From Nocardioides lijunqiniae (GTDB lineage: Bacteria > Actinomycetota > Actinomycetes > Propionibacteriales > Nocardioidaceae), in contig NZ_JACJGM010000005.1 in NCBI RefSeq assembly GCF_015024225.1, positions 124,001 through 188,000 of the forward strand: a stretch of 64,000 bases of DNA, in the 5' to 3' direction. The stretch's first letter is position 1. Every line of letters begins with the position of its first letter. The notes below the pieces were generated by a model, which was not told the origin of the DNA, did no database searches, and was given only the letters and a program-made list of their open reading frames with translations. The position numbers and the translations under genes were made by a program. This document shows, one piece after another, positions 1-9,148 of the stretch.

Positions 1-264
1 GCCCACGCCGGTGTGCTCCGCGGCGGCGCGCGCCTCGGCGATCACGGCCTCGGACCGGTCGATGCCGACCACCGACCCGGCGTGGGCCAGGCGGGCGAGG
101 TCGAGGGTGATCGAGCCCGGCCCGCAGCCGACGTCCAGGACCAGCGAGTCGTCCTGGATGTGCGGGAGCAGGTAGCCGGCGGAGTTCTCGGCCGTGCGCC
201 AGCGGTGCGACCGGAGCACCGCGTCGACGTGGCCGTGGGTGTAGACGTCGTCGGGAGCGCTCAT
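1..264 (-). CDS. Class I SAM-dependent methyltransferase, N-terminal part (cut by window edge)
   Basis: The reverse strand from the ATG at 264 encodes a protein whose residues about 42-50 read VLDVGCGPG. This is the glycine-rich SAM-binding motif I of class I methyltransferases. It is followed by an acidic residue at the end of the next strand (VVGID). Only about 88 residues are inside the window and the C-terminus lies beyond position 1, so neither substrate nor subfamily can be judged. The neighbour nei2 lies upstream on the same strand and ends 26 bases before this start. Confidence 0.8.
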   Translation of the reverse strand, partial: MSAPDDVYTHGHVDAVLRSHRWRTAENSAGYLLPHIQDDSLVLDVGCGPGSITLDLARLAHAGSVVGIDRSEAVIAEARAAAEHTGVG

Positions 265-290
265 GTCCCTGATCGTGCCACCGCGCCGGC

Positions 291-1088
291 TCAGTCGTCG
301 TCGGTGGCCGGCTGGCAGACGGGGCACCAGTACATCGCGCGCTCGCGCCCGGCCGGCCCGGCCATGGCCACCCGGATGGGGGTGCCGCACCGGCGGCAGG
401 TGGACTGGTCGCGGCGGTAGACCCACAGCGGGTTGCGGAGGTCGCCGGTCGTGGCCTGGAGAGCGCGCTCCTTGTTGAGGTCGAGCATCTGCCGGGCGCG
501 TCGCACGACCCGGGGCAGTGAGGGCACCCGGCCCACCGGCGTGCGCGGGTGCAGGCCGCTGACGAAGCAGAGCTCGGCCATGTACATGTTGCCGATGCCG
601 GCCAGTCGGGTCTGGTCGAGCAGTGCCTCCCCGATCGGGCGGTCGGGGTCCTCGTGCAGCCGGCGCAGCGCCTCCTCCTCGTCCCAGTCGGGGCCGAGCA
701 GGTCGGGCCCGAGGTGGCCCACCACCGAGTCCTCCTCGGCGGTGGGCAGCAGCTCGACGATGCCGAGCGAGAAGCCCACCGCGGTGGTGCGCGCGGTCTC
801 CAGGACGACCCGTGCCTGGTGGGCCGGGCGCGACCACCGCTGCCCCGGGCGCATCACCCGCCACGACCCCTCCATCTTGAGGTGGGTGTGCAGCGTCCAC
901 CGCTCGTCCCCGAGCTCGATGCGCGTGAGCAGGTGCTTGCCCCGGGAGATGGTGGTGGTGACCGTGCCGCCGGAGAGGTCGGCGGTGGCGTGCTGCGGCA
1001 CCCGCAGGTCGGTGCGGAGCAGGAGCTGTCCGGACAGCGCGCGGTCGAGCTTGCGCGCGGCGCGGTAGACGGTGTCGCCCTCAGGCAC
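291..1088 (-). CDS. nei2: Endonuclease VIII-like DNA glycosylase (Nei2/Fpg family)
   Basis: Base-excision repair glycosylase/AP lyase that removes oxidised bases. The protein starts MPEGDTVYRAA, so after Met removal Pro1-Glu2 form the catalytic N-terminus of the Fpg/Nei family. A helix-two-turn-helix region lies around residues 130-195 (GIGNMYMAELCF). The C-terminus carries a Cys4 zinc finger (CRRC near 232 and CPVC near 255). Length 265 aa is normal. The start overlaps the end of lhr by 8 bases, so the two are very likely co-transcribed and coupled. The lhr-nei arrangement is conserved in actinobacteria (Mycobacterium tuberculosis Rv3296-Rv3297). Assignment to Nei2 rather than Fpg rests on the N-terminus and this context. 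Confidence 0.92.
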   Translation of the reverse strand: MPEGDTVYRAARKLDRALSGQLLLRTDLRVPQHATADLSGGTVTTTISRGKHLLTRIELGDERWTLHTHLKMEGSWRVMRPGQRWSRPAHQARVVLETARTTAVGFSLGIVELLPTAEEDSVVGHLGPDLLGPDWDEEEALRRLHEDPDRPIGEALLDQTRLAGIGNMYMAELCFVSGLHPRTPVGRVPSLPRVVRRARQMLDLNKERALQATTGDLRNPLWVYRRDQSTCRRCGTPIRVAMAGPAGRERAMYWCPVCQPATDDD

Positions 1089-4000
1089 TGCGCAGCCTCA
1101 GTCCGCGCGGGGTCGCCACGAAGCCGGCCGCGTCCAGCGCCTGCCGCAGGGGCGTCGACCCGCCGCCGAGCAGGGCCGCGCCGTCGGCCTTCTCGACCGT
1201 GAGCCGACCCAGGGAGCCACGGCCGACGGCCTCGGCCAGCGACGCGGCGGCGGGCGTCAGCCGGTCGAGGTCGTCGGTCCAGGTGAGGAGCGTCTTGCCG
1301 CCGCGCTCGACGTAGAGGGTCAGGACGCCGTCGACGAGCACGACGATCGCCCCGGCCTTGCGCCCCGGCCGGTGCCCGGCGCCCTCGTCGGTCGGGCTGG
1401 GCGGCCACCCGAGGGCCGCGCCGTAGGGGCTGGCCGGGTCGGTGGCGGCGAGCGCGACCGCGCTCGGCTTCTGGTCGGGCGGCAGCTCGGAGAACGTGCG
1501 CAGCCGGTCGATGGCGCCGGCCGTGCCGAACTGGGCGGCGCCCAGGCCGTTGACGAAGTAGCCGCGGCGGCAGCGTCCGGAGTCCTCGAAGGCGGAGAGC
1601 ACCTTGTAGACGGCGGCGAACCCGCCCGGCACCCGCTCGCTCATGACCGCGCCGCGGATGACGACGCCGTGGCGGTCGAGCAGCCGCTCGGCGGTGGCGT
1701 GGGCGCGACGCGTCGGGTCGGTGTCGATGGCAGGCAGCAGTGCCCACCGTCCGGCGGTCTCGGGCGGGCCCGTGCGGGCGGGACGTCCGGCGCGGGGCGG
1801 TGGTCGGCGGCTGCGGTGGCTGGGGGTGCCCGAGCGGGTGAGTGCGCGCAGCGGGACGAGGGTGTCGTTGCTGATCCGGCCGGCCCAGACGAGCTCCCAG
1901 AGCGCCGCGGACAGGGCGGCGTCGTTGACCGAGCGGACGGCGTCGGAGAGCTGCCGGAAGAACCACGCGCCCCCGGGCGCCAGCGCCTCGAGCACGGCGT
2001 CGTGGAGCTCGGCGTGCTCGAACGGCGCCGGCTCGGGCAGCGTGAGCGCGGCGGAGTCGGCGAGGTGGAGCGAGACCCAGCCGTCGGCGCCCGGCAGCGT
2101 CCCGTGACCGGCCCACAGCACCTCCCCGGAGGCGGTGAGCTCGTCGAGGTAGGCGGGGGAGTAGTCGCGGACCCGGCCGCCGAGCACGAGCGGCTCCAGG
2201 GCCGAGGCCGGCACCGGGGCGCCGGCGAGCTGGTCGACCGCGGCCAGGACGCCGTCGACGCCGCGCAGCCCGCGGCCGCTGCCGCCCGCGGCGACGAGGT
2301 GCTGCCAGGCGCCGAGGAAGCGCGCGAGAGCCTCCGGCTCGACCGGCTCGACCTCCTTGCGCAGCCGGGCCAGCGAGCGGCGGCGCAGCTTGCGGAGCAC
2401 CTCCGCCTCGCACCACTCCGAGCCGGAGCCGGAGGGGCGGAACTCGCCCTCGAGCACCCGGCCCTGGGCGGCGAGACGCGTCAGCGTGTGGCGTACGACG
2501 GCCCCGCCGAGACCGAAGCGCTCGGCGACCTGCTCGGTGGTGAACGGGCCGTGGGTGCGGGCGAAGCGGGACACGAGGTCGCCGAGCGGGTCCTCGACGG
2601 GCTCGGTGAAGGCGTCCGGGGTGCCGGGCGGGACCGGGGTGCCGAGGCCGTCGCGCAGGCGGGCGACGTCCTCGACGACCGTCCACCGCTCCTCACCGCC
2701 GATGCGGACCAGGACCACCCGACGCGAGTCGGTGAGCGCGCCCAGCCAGCCGGTGACGTCGGCGCCGTCGACGGTGCGCTCGTCGATCTCGGCGACCGTG
2801 AGGGGGCCGAGCATTCGCAGGAGGTCGACCACGCCCTCGGCGTCGCGGGCACGCCGGTCGGTGGCGAGCCGCTGCAGCTCTGCCTCGACCTCGGTGAGCA
2901 CGTCGGGGTCGAGCAGCTCGCGCAGCTCGGCACGGCCCAGCAGCTCGGCCAGCAGTCCCTGGTCGAGCGAGAGGGCGGCCGCGCGGCGCTCGGCGATGGG
3001 GGAGTCGCCCTCGTAGACGAACTGGGCGACGTAGCCGAACAGCAGCGTGCGGGCGTAGGGCGAGGGGCTGGTGGTCGAGACGTCGACGACCTGCACCTGC
3101 CGGCGCTCCACCGAGCGCATCAGCGCCAGGAGCGCCGGGAGGTCGTAGACGTCCTGGAGGCACTCGCGCACCGCCTCCAGGACGATCGGGAACGACGGGT
3201 AGCGCGAGGCCACCTCGAGCAGGGCGGCGGAGCGCTGCCGCTGCTGCCACAGCGGCGAGCGGCGACCGGGGTCGCGGCGGGGCAGCAGCAGCGCCCGGGC
3301 CGCGCACTCACGGAAGCGGGCGGCGAAGAGCGCCGAGCCGCCGACCTCCTGGGTGACGAGGTCCTCGATCTCGTCGGCCTCGAACACGATCACCTCGCCG
3401 GTGGGAGGCTCGGCGTCGGTGTCGGGGATCCGGATCACGATGCCGTCGTCGGAGGCCATCGCCTGCCCGTCGACGCCGTGGCGCTCGCGCAGCCGGGCGT
3501 TGATGGCCAGCGCCCACGGGGCGTGGACGGGCTTGCCGAACGGCGAGTGGACGACCAGGCGCCAGTCGCCGAGCTCGTCGCGGAACCGCTCCACGACCAC
3601 GGTGGTGTCGCTGGGCAGGACGTTGGTGGCCTCGAGCTGCTCGTGGAGGTAGCTGACGAGGTTGCCCGCGGCCCAGGCGTCCAGCCCGCCCTCCTGCGCG
3701 CGCGCCTCGGCCTTCGCCTTCGGCAGCGCACCCAGCTCGCGGGTGAAGGCGCCGATGGCCGCGCCGAGCTCGGCGGGCCGGCCGAGGCCGTCGCCCTTCC
3801 AGAACGGCAGCCGTCCCGGGATGCCGGGGGCAGGGGTGACGAGCACCCGGTCGTGGGTGATGTCCTGGATGCGCCAGCTCGTGGCGCCCAGCGCGAAGAT
3901 GTCGCCCACGCGCGACTCGTAGACCATCTCCTCGTCGAGCTCGCCGACCCGCTTGCCGGGGCCCTCGCCGCCGACGAGGAAGACGCCGAAGAGCCCGCGG

Positions 4001-5631
4001 TCGGGGATCGTGCCGCCGCTGGTGACGGCCAGCCGCTGGGCGCCCGGGCGGCCGGTGAGGCTGCCGGTGACCCGGTCCCAGACGATGCGCGGGCGCAGCT
4101 CGGCGAACTCGTCGGAGGGGTAGCGCCCGCTCAGCAGGTCGAGGGTCGCGTCGTAGGCCGAGCGGGGCAGGCTGCTGAACGACGCCGTGCGGCGTACGAC
4201 GGCGAAGAGCTCGTCGACGTCCCAGGCGTCGAGGGCGGTGGCCGCCACCACCTGCTGGGCCAGCACGTCGAGGGGGTTGGTCGGGATCCGGAGGGACTCG
4301 ATGCCGCCGATGCGCATGCGCTCGACGGCGACGGCGGTCTGGGCGAGGTCGCCGCGGTGCTTGGGGAAGAGCACCCCGCGGCTGGTCTCGCCGACCTGGT
4401 GGCCGGCGCGCCCGACGCGCTGGAGGGCGCTGGCCACCGAGGGCGGCGACTCGATCTGCACGACGAGGTCGACGGCGCCCATGTCGATGCCGAGCTCGAG
4501 GCTGCTGGTGGCGACCACGGCGGGGATGCGACCGCGCTTGAGGTCGTCCTCGATGAGGGCGCGCTGGTCCTTGGACACCGACCCGTGGTGGGCCTTGGCG
4601 ATGATCGTGCCGACACCGCCGGAGGCGCCCGACTGGGCCATGATCTCGGCCGGCGGCCTGGACGGCGGCGCGGCTCCCGCGCCGTCCGCGCCGTCCGGGC
4701 CAGCCTCGAGCGCCTCGGCGCGGGTGGTGGCGATCTCGTTGAGGCGCGACGTCAGCCGCTCGGCCAGGCGACGGGAGTTGGCGAAGACGATCGTGGAGCG
4801 GTGGGCCTCGATCAGGTCGACGACGCTCTCCTCGACGTGGGGCCAGATGCTGGTGTTGCGAGGCTCGTCGGAGTCCTCGTCGTAGTCGTCGGGGGCGGTC
4901 ATGTCCTCGACCGGGACGACGACCTTGAGGTCCCACTCCTTGTTGGCCGGGGGCGCCACGATGTCGACCGGCGCCGCGCCGCCGAGGTAGCGGGCGACCT
5001 CCTCCAGGGGACGCACGGTGGCCGAGAGGCCGATGCGCTGGGCCGGCTTGTCGAGCAGCTCGTCGAGGCGCTCCAGGGAGAGCGCGAGGTGGGCGCCGCG
5101 CTTGGTGCCGGCGACCGCGTGGACCTCGTCGATGATCACGGTCTCGACGCCCCGCAGCGACTCGCGCGCCTGGCTGGTGAGCATCAGGAACAGCGACTCC
5201 GGCGTCGTGATCATGATGTCGGGCGGCTGGGTCGTGAGCTTGCGCCGGTCTGCGGCGCTGGTGTCGCCGCTGCGGACGCCGACGCGCAGCTCGGGCACGG
5301 GCGTGCCGAGGCGGTCGGCGGTGTGGCCGATGCCGGTGAGCGGCGAGCGGAGGTTGCGCTCGACGTCGACGGCGAGCGCCTTGAGCGGCGAGACGTACAG
5401 CACGCGGCAGCGGCGCGTCTTGTCCTTCGGGGGCGGGTCGGTCAGCAGCCGGTCGATGGACCACAGGAACGCGCTGAGCGTCTTGCCGGACCCGGTCGGG
5501 GCGACCACGAGCGCGTGCCGCCCGGCCCCGATCGCCGCCCACGCGCCCGCCTGCGCAGGGGTCGGCTCAGCGAACGCCGCACCGAACCAGGTGCGGGTGG
5601 GTTCGCTGAACCTCTCGAGGGCCTCGTGCAC
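1081..5631 (-). CDS. lhr: Lhr-type ATP-dependent DNA helicase
   Basis: Large superfamily 2 helicase (about 1516 aa) with 3'-5' translocase activity in DNA repair. Walker A APTGSGKT lies at about residues 45-51 and a DEVH box (IIDEVHAVAG) follows. Motif VI appears as ALQRVGRAGHQVG. Long winged-helix and Lhr-core segments follow, then the C-terminal extension typical of full-length bacterial Lhr. I chose the GTG at 5631 (VHEALERFSEP) because AGGA lies 8 bases upstream; an ATG at 5676 in frame is possible but has no visible ribosome site. The stop overlaps nei2. Family knowledge: mycobacterial lhr is DNA-damage inducible, and the E. coli Lhr C-terminal domain resembles AlkZ-type glycosylases. 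Confidence 0.95.
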   Translation of the reverse strand: MHEALERFSEPTRTWFGAAFAEPTPAQAGAWAAIGAGRHALVVAPTGSGKTLSAFLWSIDRLLTDPPPKDKTRRCRVLYVSPLKALAVDVERNLRSPLTGIGHTADRLGTPVPELRVGVRSGDTSAADRRKLTTQPPDIMITTPESLFLMLTSQARESLRGVETVIIDEVHAVAGTKRGAHLALSLERLDELLDKPAQRIGLSATVRPLEEVARYLGGAAPVDIVAPPANKEWDLKVVVPVEDMTAPDDYDEDSDEPRNTSIWPHVEESVVDLIEAHRSTIVFANSRRLAERLTSRLNEIATTRAEALEAGPDGADGAGAAPPSRPPAEIMAQSGASGGVGTIIAKAHHGSVSKDQRALIEDDLKRGRIPAVVATSSLELGIDMGAVDLVVQIESPPSVASALQRVGRAGHQVGETSRGVLFPKHRGDLAQTAVAVERMRIGGIESLRIPTNPLDVLAQQVVAATALDAWDVDELFAVVRRTASFSSLPRSAYDATLDLLSGRYPSDEFAELRPRIVWDRVTGSLTGRPGAQRLAVTSGGTIPDRGLFGVFLVGGEGPGKRVGELDEEMVYESRVGDIFALGATSWRIQDITHDRVLVTPAPGIPGRLPFWKGDGLGRPAELGAAIGAFTRELGALPKAKAEARAQEGGLDAWAAGNLVSYLHEQLEATNVLPSDTTVVVERFRDELGDWRLVVHSPFGKPVHAPWALAINARLRERHGVDGQAMASDDGIVIRIPDTDAEPPTGEVIVFEADEIEDLVTQEVGGSALFAARFRECAARALLLPRRDPGRRSPLWQQRQRSAALLEVASRYPSFPIVLEAVRECLQDVYDLPALLALMRSVERRQVQVVDVSTTSPSPYARTLLFGYVAQFVYEGDSPIAERRAAALSLDQGLLAELLGRAELRELLDPDVLTEVEAELQRLATDRRARDAEGVVDLLRMLGPLTVAEIDERTVDGADVTGWLGALTDSRRVVLVRIGGEERWTVVEDVARLRDGLGTPVPPGTPDAFTEPVEDPLGDLVSRFARTHGPFTTEQVAERFGLGGAVVRHTLTRLAAQGRVLEGEFRPSGSGSEWCEAEVLRKLRRRSLARLRKEVEPVEPEALARFLGAWQHLVAAGGSGRGLRGVDGVLAAVDQLAGAPVPASALEPLVLGGRVRDYSPAYLDELTASGEVLWAGHGTLPGADGWVSLHLADSAALTLPEPAPFEHAELHDAVLEALAPGGAWFFRQLSDAVRSVNDAALSAALWELVWAGRISNDTLVPLRALTRSGTPSHRSRRPPPRAGRPARTGPPETAGRWALLPAIDTDPTRRAHATAERLLDRHGVVIRGAVMSERVPGGFAAVYKVLSAFEDSGRCRRGYFVNGLGAAQFGTAGAIDRLRTFSELPPDQKPSAVALAATDPASPYGAALGWPPSPTDEGAGHRPGRKAGAIVVLVDGVLTLYVERGGKTLLTWTDDLDRLTPAAASLAEAVGRGSLGRLTVEKADGAALLGGGSTPLRQALDAAGFVATPRGLRLRSA

Positions 5632-5679
5632 TGCTTCATCCTGTCCTACGCCACCGACACCGCTGGCCGACCGCACCCC

Positions 5680-6366
5680 TCAGAGGGTCGGGCGGAGCAT
5701 GGGGGGCTGGATGGCCGTGGCGTCGCCGCGGCGGTAGAGGAGGGCCTTGCGGCCGCCGGACTCCGACGCGGGGCCGGTGTCGCCGGTGGGCACGACGAAG
5801 CCGGCGGTGCCGAGGACCTTGCGGCGGAAGTTGCCGAGGTCGGGCGGCACGCCCCAGACCGCGGTGTAGACGGCGCGCAGGTCGGGCAGCGTGAACGGCT
5901 CGGTGACGAACTCCAGCGCCAGCGTCGTGTACTCGAGCTTGGCCCGCACCCGCTCCAGGGCGTCGGCCAGGATCTCGGCGTGGTCGAAGGCCAGCTCCGG
6001 GAGGCCGTCGACCGGCCACCAGCGCGCGCCGGCTGCGTCCGAGCCGGCGTCGGGCTCCGGCAGGTCGGGCGCGAAGGCGACGTGCGCCACCGAGACCACA
6101 CGCATCCTCGGGTCGCGGTCGGGGGCGGAGTAGGTGCGCAGCTGCTCGAGGTGTCCGGAGAAGCGCGCGACGCCGGTCTCCTCGCGCAGCTCGCGCCAGG
6201 CGGCGGTCTCGGCGTCCTCGTCCGGCTCGACGAAGCCGCCGGGCATCGCCCAGCCGCCTTCGTACGGCGCCACCCCGCGCTCGACGAGCAGCACGCGCAG
6301 GGCGTCGTCGCGGATCGTGAAGATCGCGAGGTCGACCGCGACGGCGAAGGGAGGGTGCTCGCTCAC
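5680..6366 (-). CDS. Nudix hydrolase with C-terminal winged helix (NrtR-like)
   Basis: 228-aa protein. An intact Nudix box, G-x5-E-x7-REL-x-EE-x-G, spans roughly residues 42-64 ([10 protein letters not shown] then RELREETGV). The C-terminal third (from about [15 protein letters not shown] to the end) matches the winged-helix half of NrtR/ADP-ribose-sensing Nudix regulators. It is the last gene of the pncB-pncA operon, and its GTG start overlaps the pncA stop (GTGA). Context suggests an ADP-ribose-responsive repressor of NAD salvage. NrtR proteins often have a degraded Nudix box, whereas here all the acidic residues are present, so it may hydrolyse ADP-ribose as well as, or instead of, regulating. 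The start was moved to 6366 because upstream in-frame sequence lies inside pncA. Confidence 0.85.
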   Translation of the reverse strand: MSEHPPFAVAVDLAIFTIRDDALRVLLVERGVAPYEGGWAMPGGFVEPDEDAETAAWRELREETGVARFSGHLEQLRTYSAPDRDPRMRVVSVAHVAFAPDLPEPDAGSDAAGARWWPVDGLPELAFDHAEILADALERVRAKLEYTTLALEFVTEPFTLPDLRAVYTAVWGVPPDLGNFRRKVLGTAGFVVPTGDTGPASESGGRKALLYRRGDATAIQPPMLRPTL

Positions 6367-6986
6367 GGCGCCACCACCTCGACTCCGGACTCCCGCATCG
6401 ACGCGACGGCCGCCTCGCTGCTGGCCGGGGCGACGCCGGCGTGCAGGCCGTCGAGCAGCCGTACGCCGAGGTCGCGCCCGCGGGCGTCGAGGACCGTCTG
6501 CAGGACGCAGTAGTCGGTGGCGATGCCGACGACGTCCACGTCCGTCACGCCGTACGAGGTCAGCAGCTCGGCGAGCGGCCGGCCGTCCTCGTCGACGCCC
6601 TCGAACGCCGAGTAGGCCGGCGCCCCCTGCCCCTTGCGGACGTGGTGGCTCACCAGGTCCAGCACGAGCTCGGGCGCGTAGTCGCTCCCGGGTCCGTCGC
6701 TGACGCAGTGCTGCGGCCAGGTGGCGACGTAGTCGGGCTCCTCGCCCGCCGCGGCGAAGTGGCCGCCGTTGTCGGAGTGCGGGTCGTGCCAGTCGCGGGA
6801 GGCCACCACGGTGGCGTAGTCGGCCGCGTGCCCGGCGAGGTGCTCGCTGATCCGGGCGGCGACGTCGCGCCCGCCGGCGACGCCGAGCGACCCGCCCTCG
6901 ACGAAGTCCTGCTGCACGTCGACGACGATCAGGGCCCGTCGTGCGGTGGCCTGCTCGACGGTCTGGTCGGTCTGGCTGGCGGTCAT
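6363..6986 (-). CDS. pncA: Nicotinamidase
   Basis: Isochorismatase-fold amidase converting nicotinamide to nicotinate in NAD salvage. The expected catalytic triad is visible: D23 in VVDVQQDF, K118 in VRKGQG and C160 in ATDYCV. Metal ligands are suggested by ASRDWHDPH (D65, H67) and H76. Length 207 aa is normal. The ATG at 6986 overlaps the pncB stop (ATGA), and the downstream Nudix gene starts inside its stop. Product and substrate therefore connect directly to pncB, which uses nicotinate. Confidence 0.94.
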   Translation of the reverse strand: MTASQTDQTVEQATARRALIVVDVQQDFVEGGSLGVAGGRDVAARISEHLAGHAADYATVVASRDWHDPHSDNGGHFAAAGEEPDYVATWPQHCVSDGPGSDYAPELVLDLVSHHVRKGQGAPAYSAFEGVDEDGRPLAELLTSYGVTDVDVVGIATDYCVLQTVLDARGRDLGVRLLDGLHAGVAPASSEAAVASMRESGVEVVAP

Positions 6987-8278
6987 GTCGGCTCCTCGGT
7001 GGGGGTCTCGGGGGTGGCGGTGAGGTACGGCGGTCCGTGGCTGACCCCGAGCGCCTCGCGGGGGAGCGTGGCCAGCGCGGCCGCCGCATGCGCGCGGACC
7101 TCGTCGAGCGACGGCGTGTGGACCACCGCGCCCTTGCGGACCAGCGGCACCTGCACGCTGTCGGGGCCGGGCTCGCCGAGGGTGTAGGTCTCGGCGACCA
7201 GCGTCCCGTCCTCGTAGGTGCGGCGCACGGCCTTGCGGCCGCCGGTGGAGGCCTTGGCGGCGGACTTCTTCGCGACCGGACGCAGCTCGCCGTCGGGGGA
7301 GTCGGCGACGGCCACGAGCTTGTAGACCATGCTCGAGGTCGGGTGGCCCGAGCCGGTCACGACGCGCGTGCCGACGCCGTAGCCGTCGATCGGCGCGTCG
7401 GCCAGCGCCGAGATGACGTACTCGTCGAGGTCGCTGGTCACGGTGATCCGGGTCGAGGTCGCGCCGAGGGAGTCGAGCAGCTCGCGCGCCTTGCGCGACT
7501 CCACGGCCAGGTCGCCCGAGTCGATGCGCACGGCGCCCAGCGCCGGGCCGGCGACCTCGACCGCCGTGCGGATCCCGTCGCTGATGTCGAAGGTGTCGAC
7601 GAGCAGCGTGGTGCCCACGCCCTGGGCGGCCACCTGGCTGCGGAACGCGTCGGCCTCGGTGGCGTGCGACAGGGTGAAGGCGTGGGCGGCCGTGCCGACG
7701 GTGGGCACGCCGTGCAGCCGGCCGGCGGCGAGGTTGCTGGTGGAGGCGAACCCCGCGACGTACGCCGCTCGCGCGGAGGCCACGGCCGCCTCCTCGTGGG
7801 TGCGGCGGCTGCCCATCTCGACCAGCGGCCTGCCCTCGGCCGCGGTCACCATGCGGGCCGCGGCGCTGGCGATCGCGGTGTCGTGGTTGAGCACGCTCAG
7901 GACGAGCGTCTCCAGGAGCACGCACTCGCCGAGCGTGCCGGTGACCGTGAGGATCGGGCTGTTGGGGAAGTACAGGTCGCCCTCGCGGTAGCCGTCGACG
8001 TCGCCGGTGAAGCGGAAGTCGCGCAGGTAGGCGGCCGTCGCCTCGTTGATGACGCCCCGCTCACGCAGCCACGCGACCTCGTCGGCGTCGAAGCGGAAGT
8101 CCTCGACGAGCCGCAGCAGCCGGCCCAGGCCGGCGAGCATGCCGTAGCGGCGGCCCTCGGGCAGGCGCCGCGCGAACGCCTCGAACACCGCGCGGTTGTC
8201 CACGCTGCCGTCGGTGACCCACGAGGAGAGCATGGTGAGCTCGTAGTGGTCGGTGAGCAGTCCGGCTGAGACCTTCAT
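6983..8278 (-). CDS. pncB: Nicotinate phosphoribosyltransferase
   Basis: Converts nicotinate, PRPP and ATP to nicotinate mononucleotide, the committed step after PncA. The N-terminus [17 protein letters not shown] and the internal [25 protein letters not shown] and VVTGSGHP segments are typical of the family. About 431 aa from the ATG at 8278. An in-frame TTG at 8305 is unlikely because it lies within the promoter/operator described separately. First gene of a three-gene operon with pncA and the Nudix/winged-helix gene, joined by 4-base overlaps. Confidence 0.94.
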   Translation of the reverse strand: MKVSAGLLTDHYELTMLSSWVTDGSVDNRAVFEAFARRLPEGRRYGMLAGLGRLLRLVEDFRFDADEVAWLRERGVINEATAAYLRDFRFTGDVDGYREGDLYFPNSPILTVTGTLGECVLLETLVLSVLNHDTAIASAAARMVTAAEGRPLVEMGSRRTHEEAAVASARAAYVAGFASTSNLAAGRLHGVPTVGTAAHAFTLSHATEADAFRSQVAAQGVGTTLLVDTFDISDGIRTAVEVAGPALGAVRIDSGDLAVESRKARELLDSLGATSTRITVTSDLDEYVISALADAPIDGYGVGTRVVTGSGHPTSSMVYKLVAVADSPDGELRPVAKKSAAKASTGGRKAVRRTYEDGTLVAETYTLGEPGPDSVQVPLVRKGAVVHTPSLDEVRAHAAAALATLPREALGVSHGPPYLTATPETPTEEPT

Positions 8279-8294
8279 GTAGGGCGTCCGTCCA

Positions 8295-8339
8295 GTTGGA
8301 GTCAATCTGACTATAACGCGGTCAGAGTGCGGTGATCAA
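8295..8339 (-). promoter_or_regulatory. pncB promoter with overlapping palindromic operator
   Basis: On the minus strand TTGATC (8334-8339) and TATAGT (8310-8315) are separated by 18 bases and sit correctly for transcription of pncB. The -10 element overlaps a palindrome with perfect arms AGTCA-ATC-TGACT (8300-8312). It extends with partial symmetry to GTTGG...ATAAC (8295-8317) and is centred 28 bases upstream of the pncB ATG. A repressor here would block RNA polymerase. The NrtR-like protein encoded last in the operon is the obvious candidate, but that link is inferred. Confidence 0.65.
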
Positions 8340-8828
8340 GCCACCCAGGGGTGCGGGTACCCGATCCAGGTCCAGTGCCCTCACCAACAGTCCCGCGTAG
8401 CGCAGCTTGTGGCCCGAGTGCGAGGAGAGGAAGCGGTGCAGCTGCGCGTCGACCGGTCGGGCGCGGTGGGCCGGCTGCTTCTGCAGCGTGGCGAACGACG
8501 CCAGTCCGCCCTCCGCCTCGATCACGCGCAGCACACCGTCGGTGCCGACCGCGCGGATCAGCTCGTCCTCGAGATCGGCGTCGCAGCCGTGGAAGCCCGC
8601 GGGGTCGGTGCCCGTGCGTGCCAGCACCCGCGTGACGTACGTCGCCGCGCCGACGTCGTACAGGCCGAGCGTGCGGCGGCGCGGGTCGGCGGCGGCGAGG
8701 TGGCGGCCGAGGTTGGTGACGCCGTGCATCGCGACCACGTCGACCCCGGCCAGGTCACGCCCCAGCCGCTCGGCGAGCGTCACCACCGCCCGCTCGTCGC
8801 TGGCGCCCTCCACCAGGACGAGCGTCAT
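8322..8828 (-). CDS. TOPRIM-like domain protein (OLD-nuclease-like fold)
   Basis: 168-aa protein beginning MTLVLVEGASDERAV. The LVEGxxDE motif is the glutamate-containing first strand of TOPRIM domains, as found in the C-terminal half of OLD nucleases. The second acidic motif appears as GLYDVG, but the classical DxD is not clear, so activity is uncertain. No ATPase domain is present in this gene or next to it. It is transcribed in the same direction as pncB and ends only 44 bases before the pncB start, inside the pncB promoter region. No specific function can be assigned. Confidence 0.7.
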   Translation of the reverse strand: MTLVLVEGASDERAVVTLAERLGRDLAGVDVVAMHGVTNLGRHLAAADPRRRTLGLYDVGAATYVTRVLARTGTDPAGFHGCDADLEDELIRAVGTDGVLRVIEAEGGLASFATLQKQPAHRARPVDAQLHRFLSSHSGHKLRYAGLLVRALDLDRVPAPLGGLITAL

Positions 8829-8922
8829 GCGCGACCCGCCTCGCGGACCGAGCGACGTCGCTCCATGCCGTCAACGTAAACCGGCTGGGGCCGGTCGGCG
8901 AGGGCTTATAGGGTCTCGCTCC

Positions 8923-9139
8923 GTGACCGAGTCGATGATCCGCGCCGTCGGGCTGCGCAAGAGCTTCGGCGACTTCGAGGCCGTCAAGGGCATCGACGTC
9001 GACGTCCGCCGCGTGCCGCGAGCTGACCACCGGTGCGCTCTCGTGGGCCTCGGCCGTCTCGGTCGTCTACCTCGTGGTCATGGGTCTGGTCGGCATGCTC
9101 GTCGTACGCCGCCGGCTCGACCGGCTGCTGCTCACCTGA
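8923..9139 (+). pseudogene. ABC-transporter deletion scar: ATPase start joined to permease end
   Basis: From the GTG at 8923 the first ~32 codons read as the N-terminus of an ABC ATPase (IRAVGLRKSFGDFEAVKGI). From about 9017 a different frame reads as the last ~40 residues of an ABC-2 type permease, with a hydrophobic helix (SAVSVVYLVVMGLVGMLVV) and a typical end (RRRLDRLLLT) before the TGA at 9137-9139. The total of 217 bases is not a multiple of three. I infer one internal deletion that removed the rest of an adjacent ATPase/permease gene pair. A TATAGG-like element just upstream of the GTG suggests the old promoter remains. Confidence 0.75.
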
Positions 9140-9148
9140 CCCGCCGGC

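Noticed and set aside
1072..6513. Very long open frame on the plus strand (about 1800 codons)
   Set aside because: It lies antisense to lhr, its translation is low-complexity Arg/Gly/Ala/Val, and lhr on the other strand has clear motifs throughout. Such frames are normal shadows in very GC-rich DNA.
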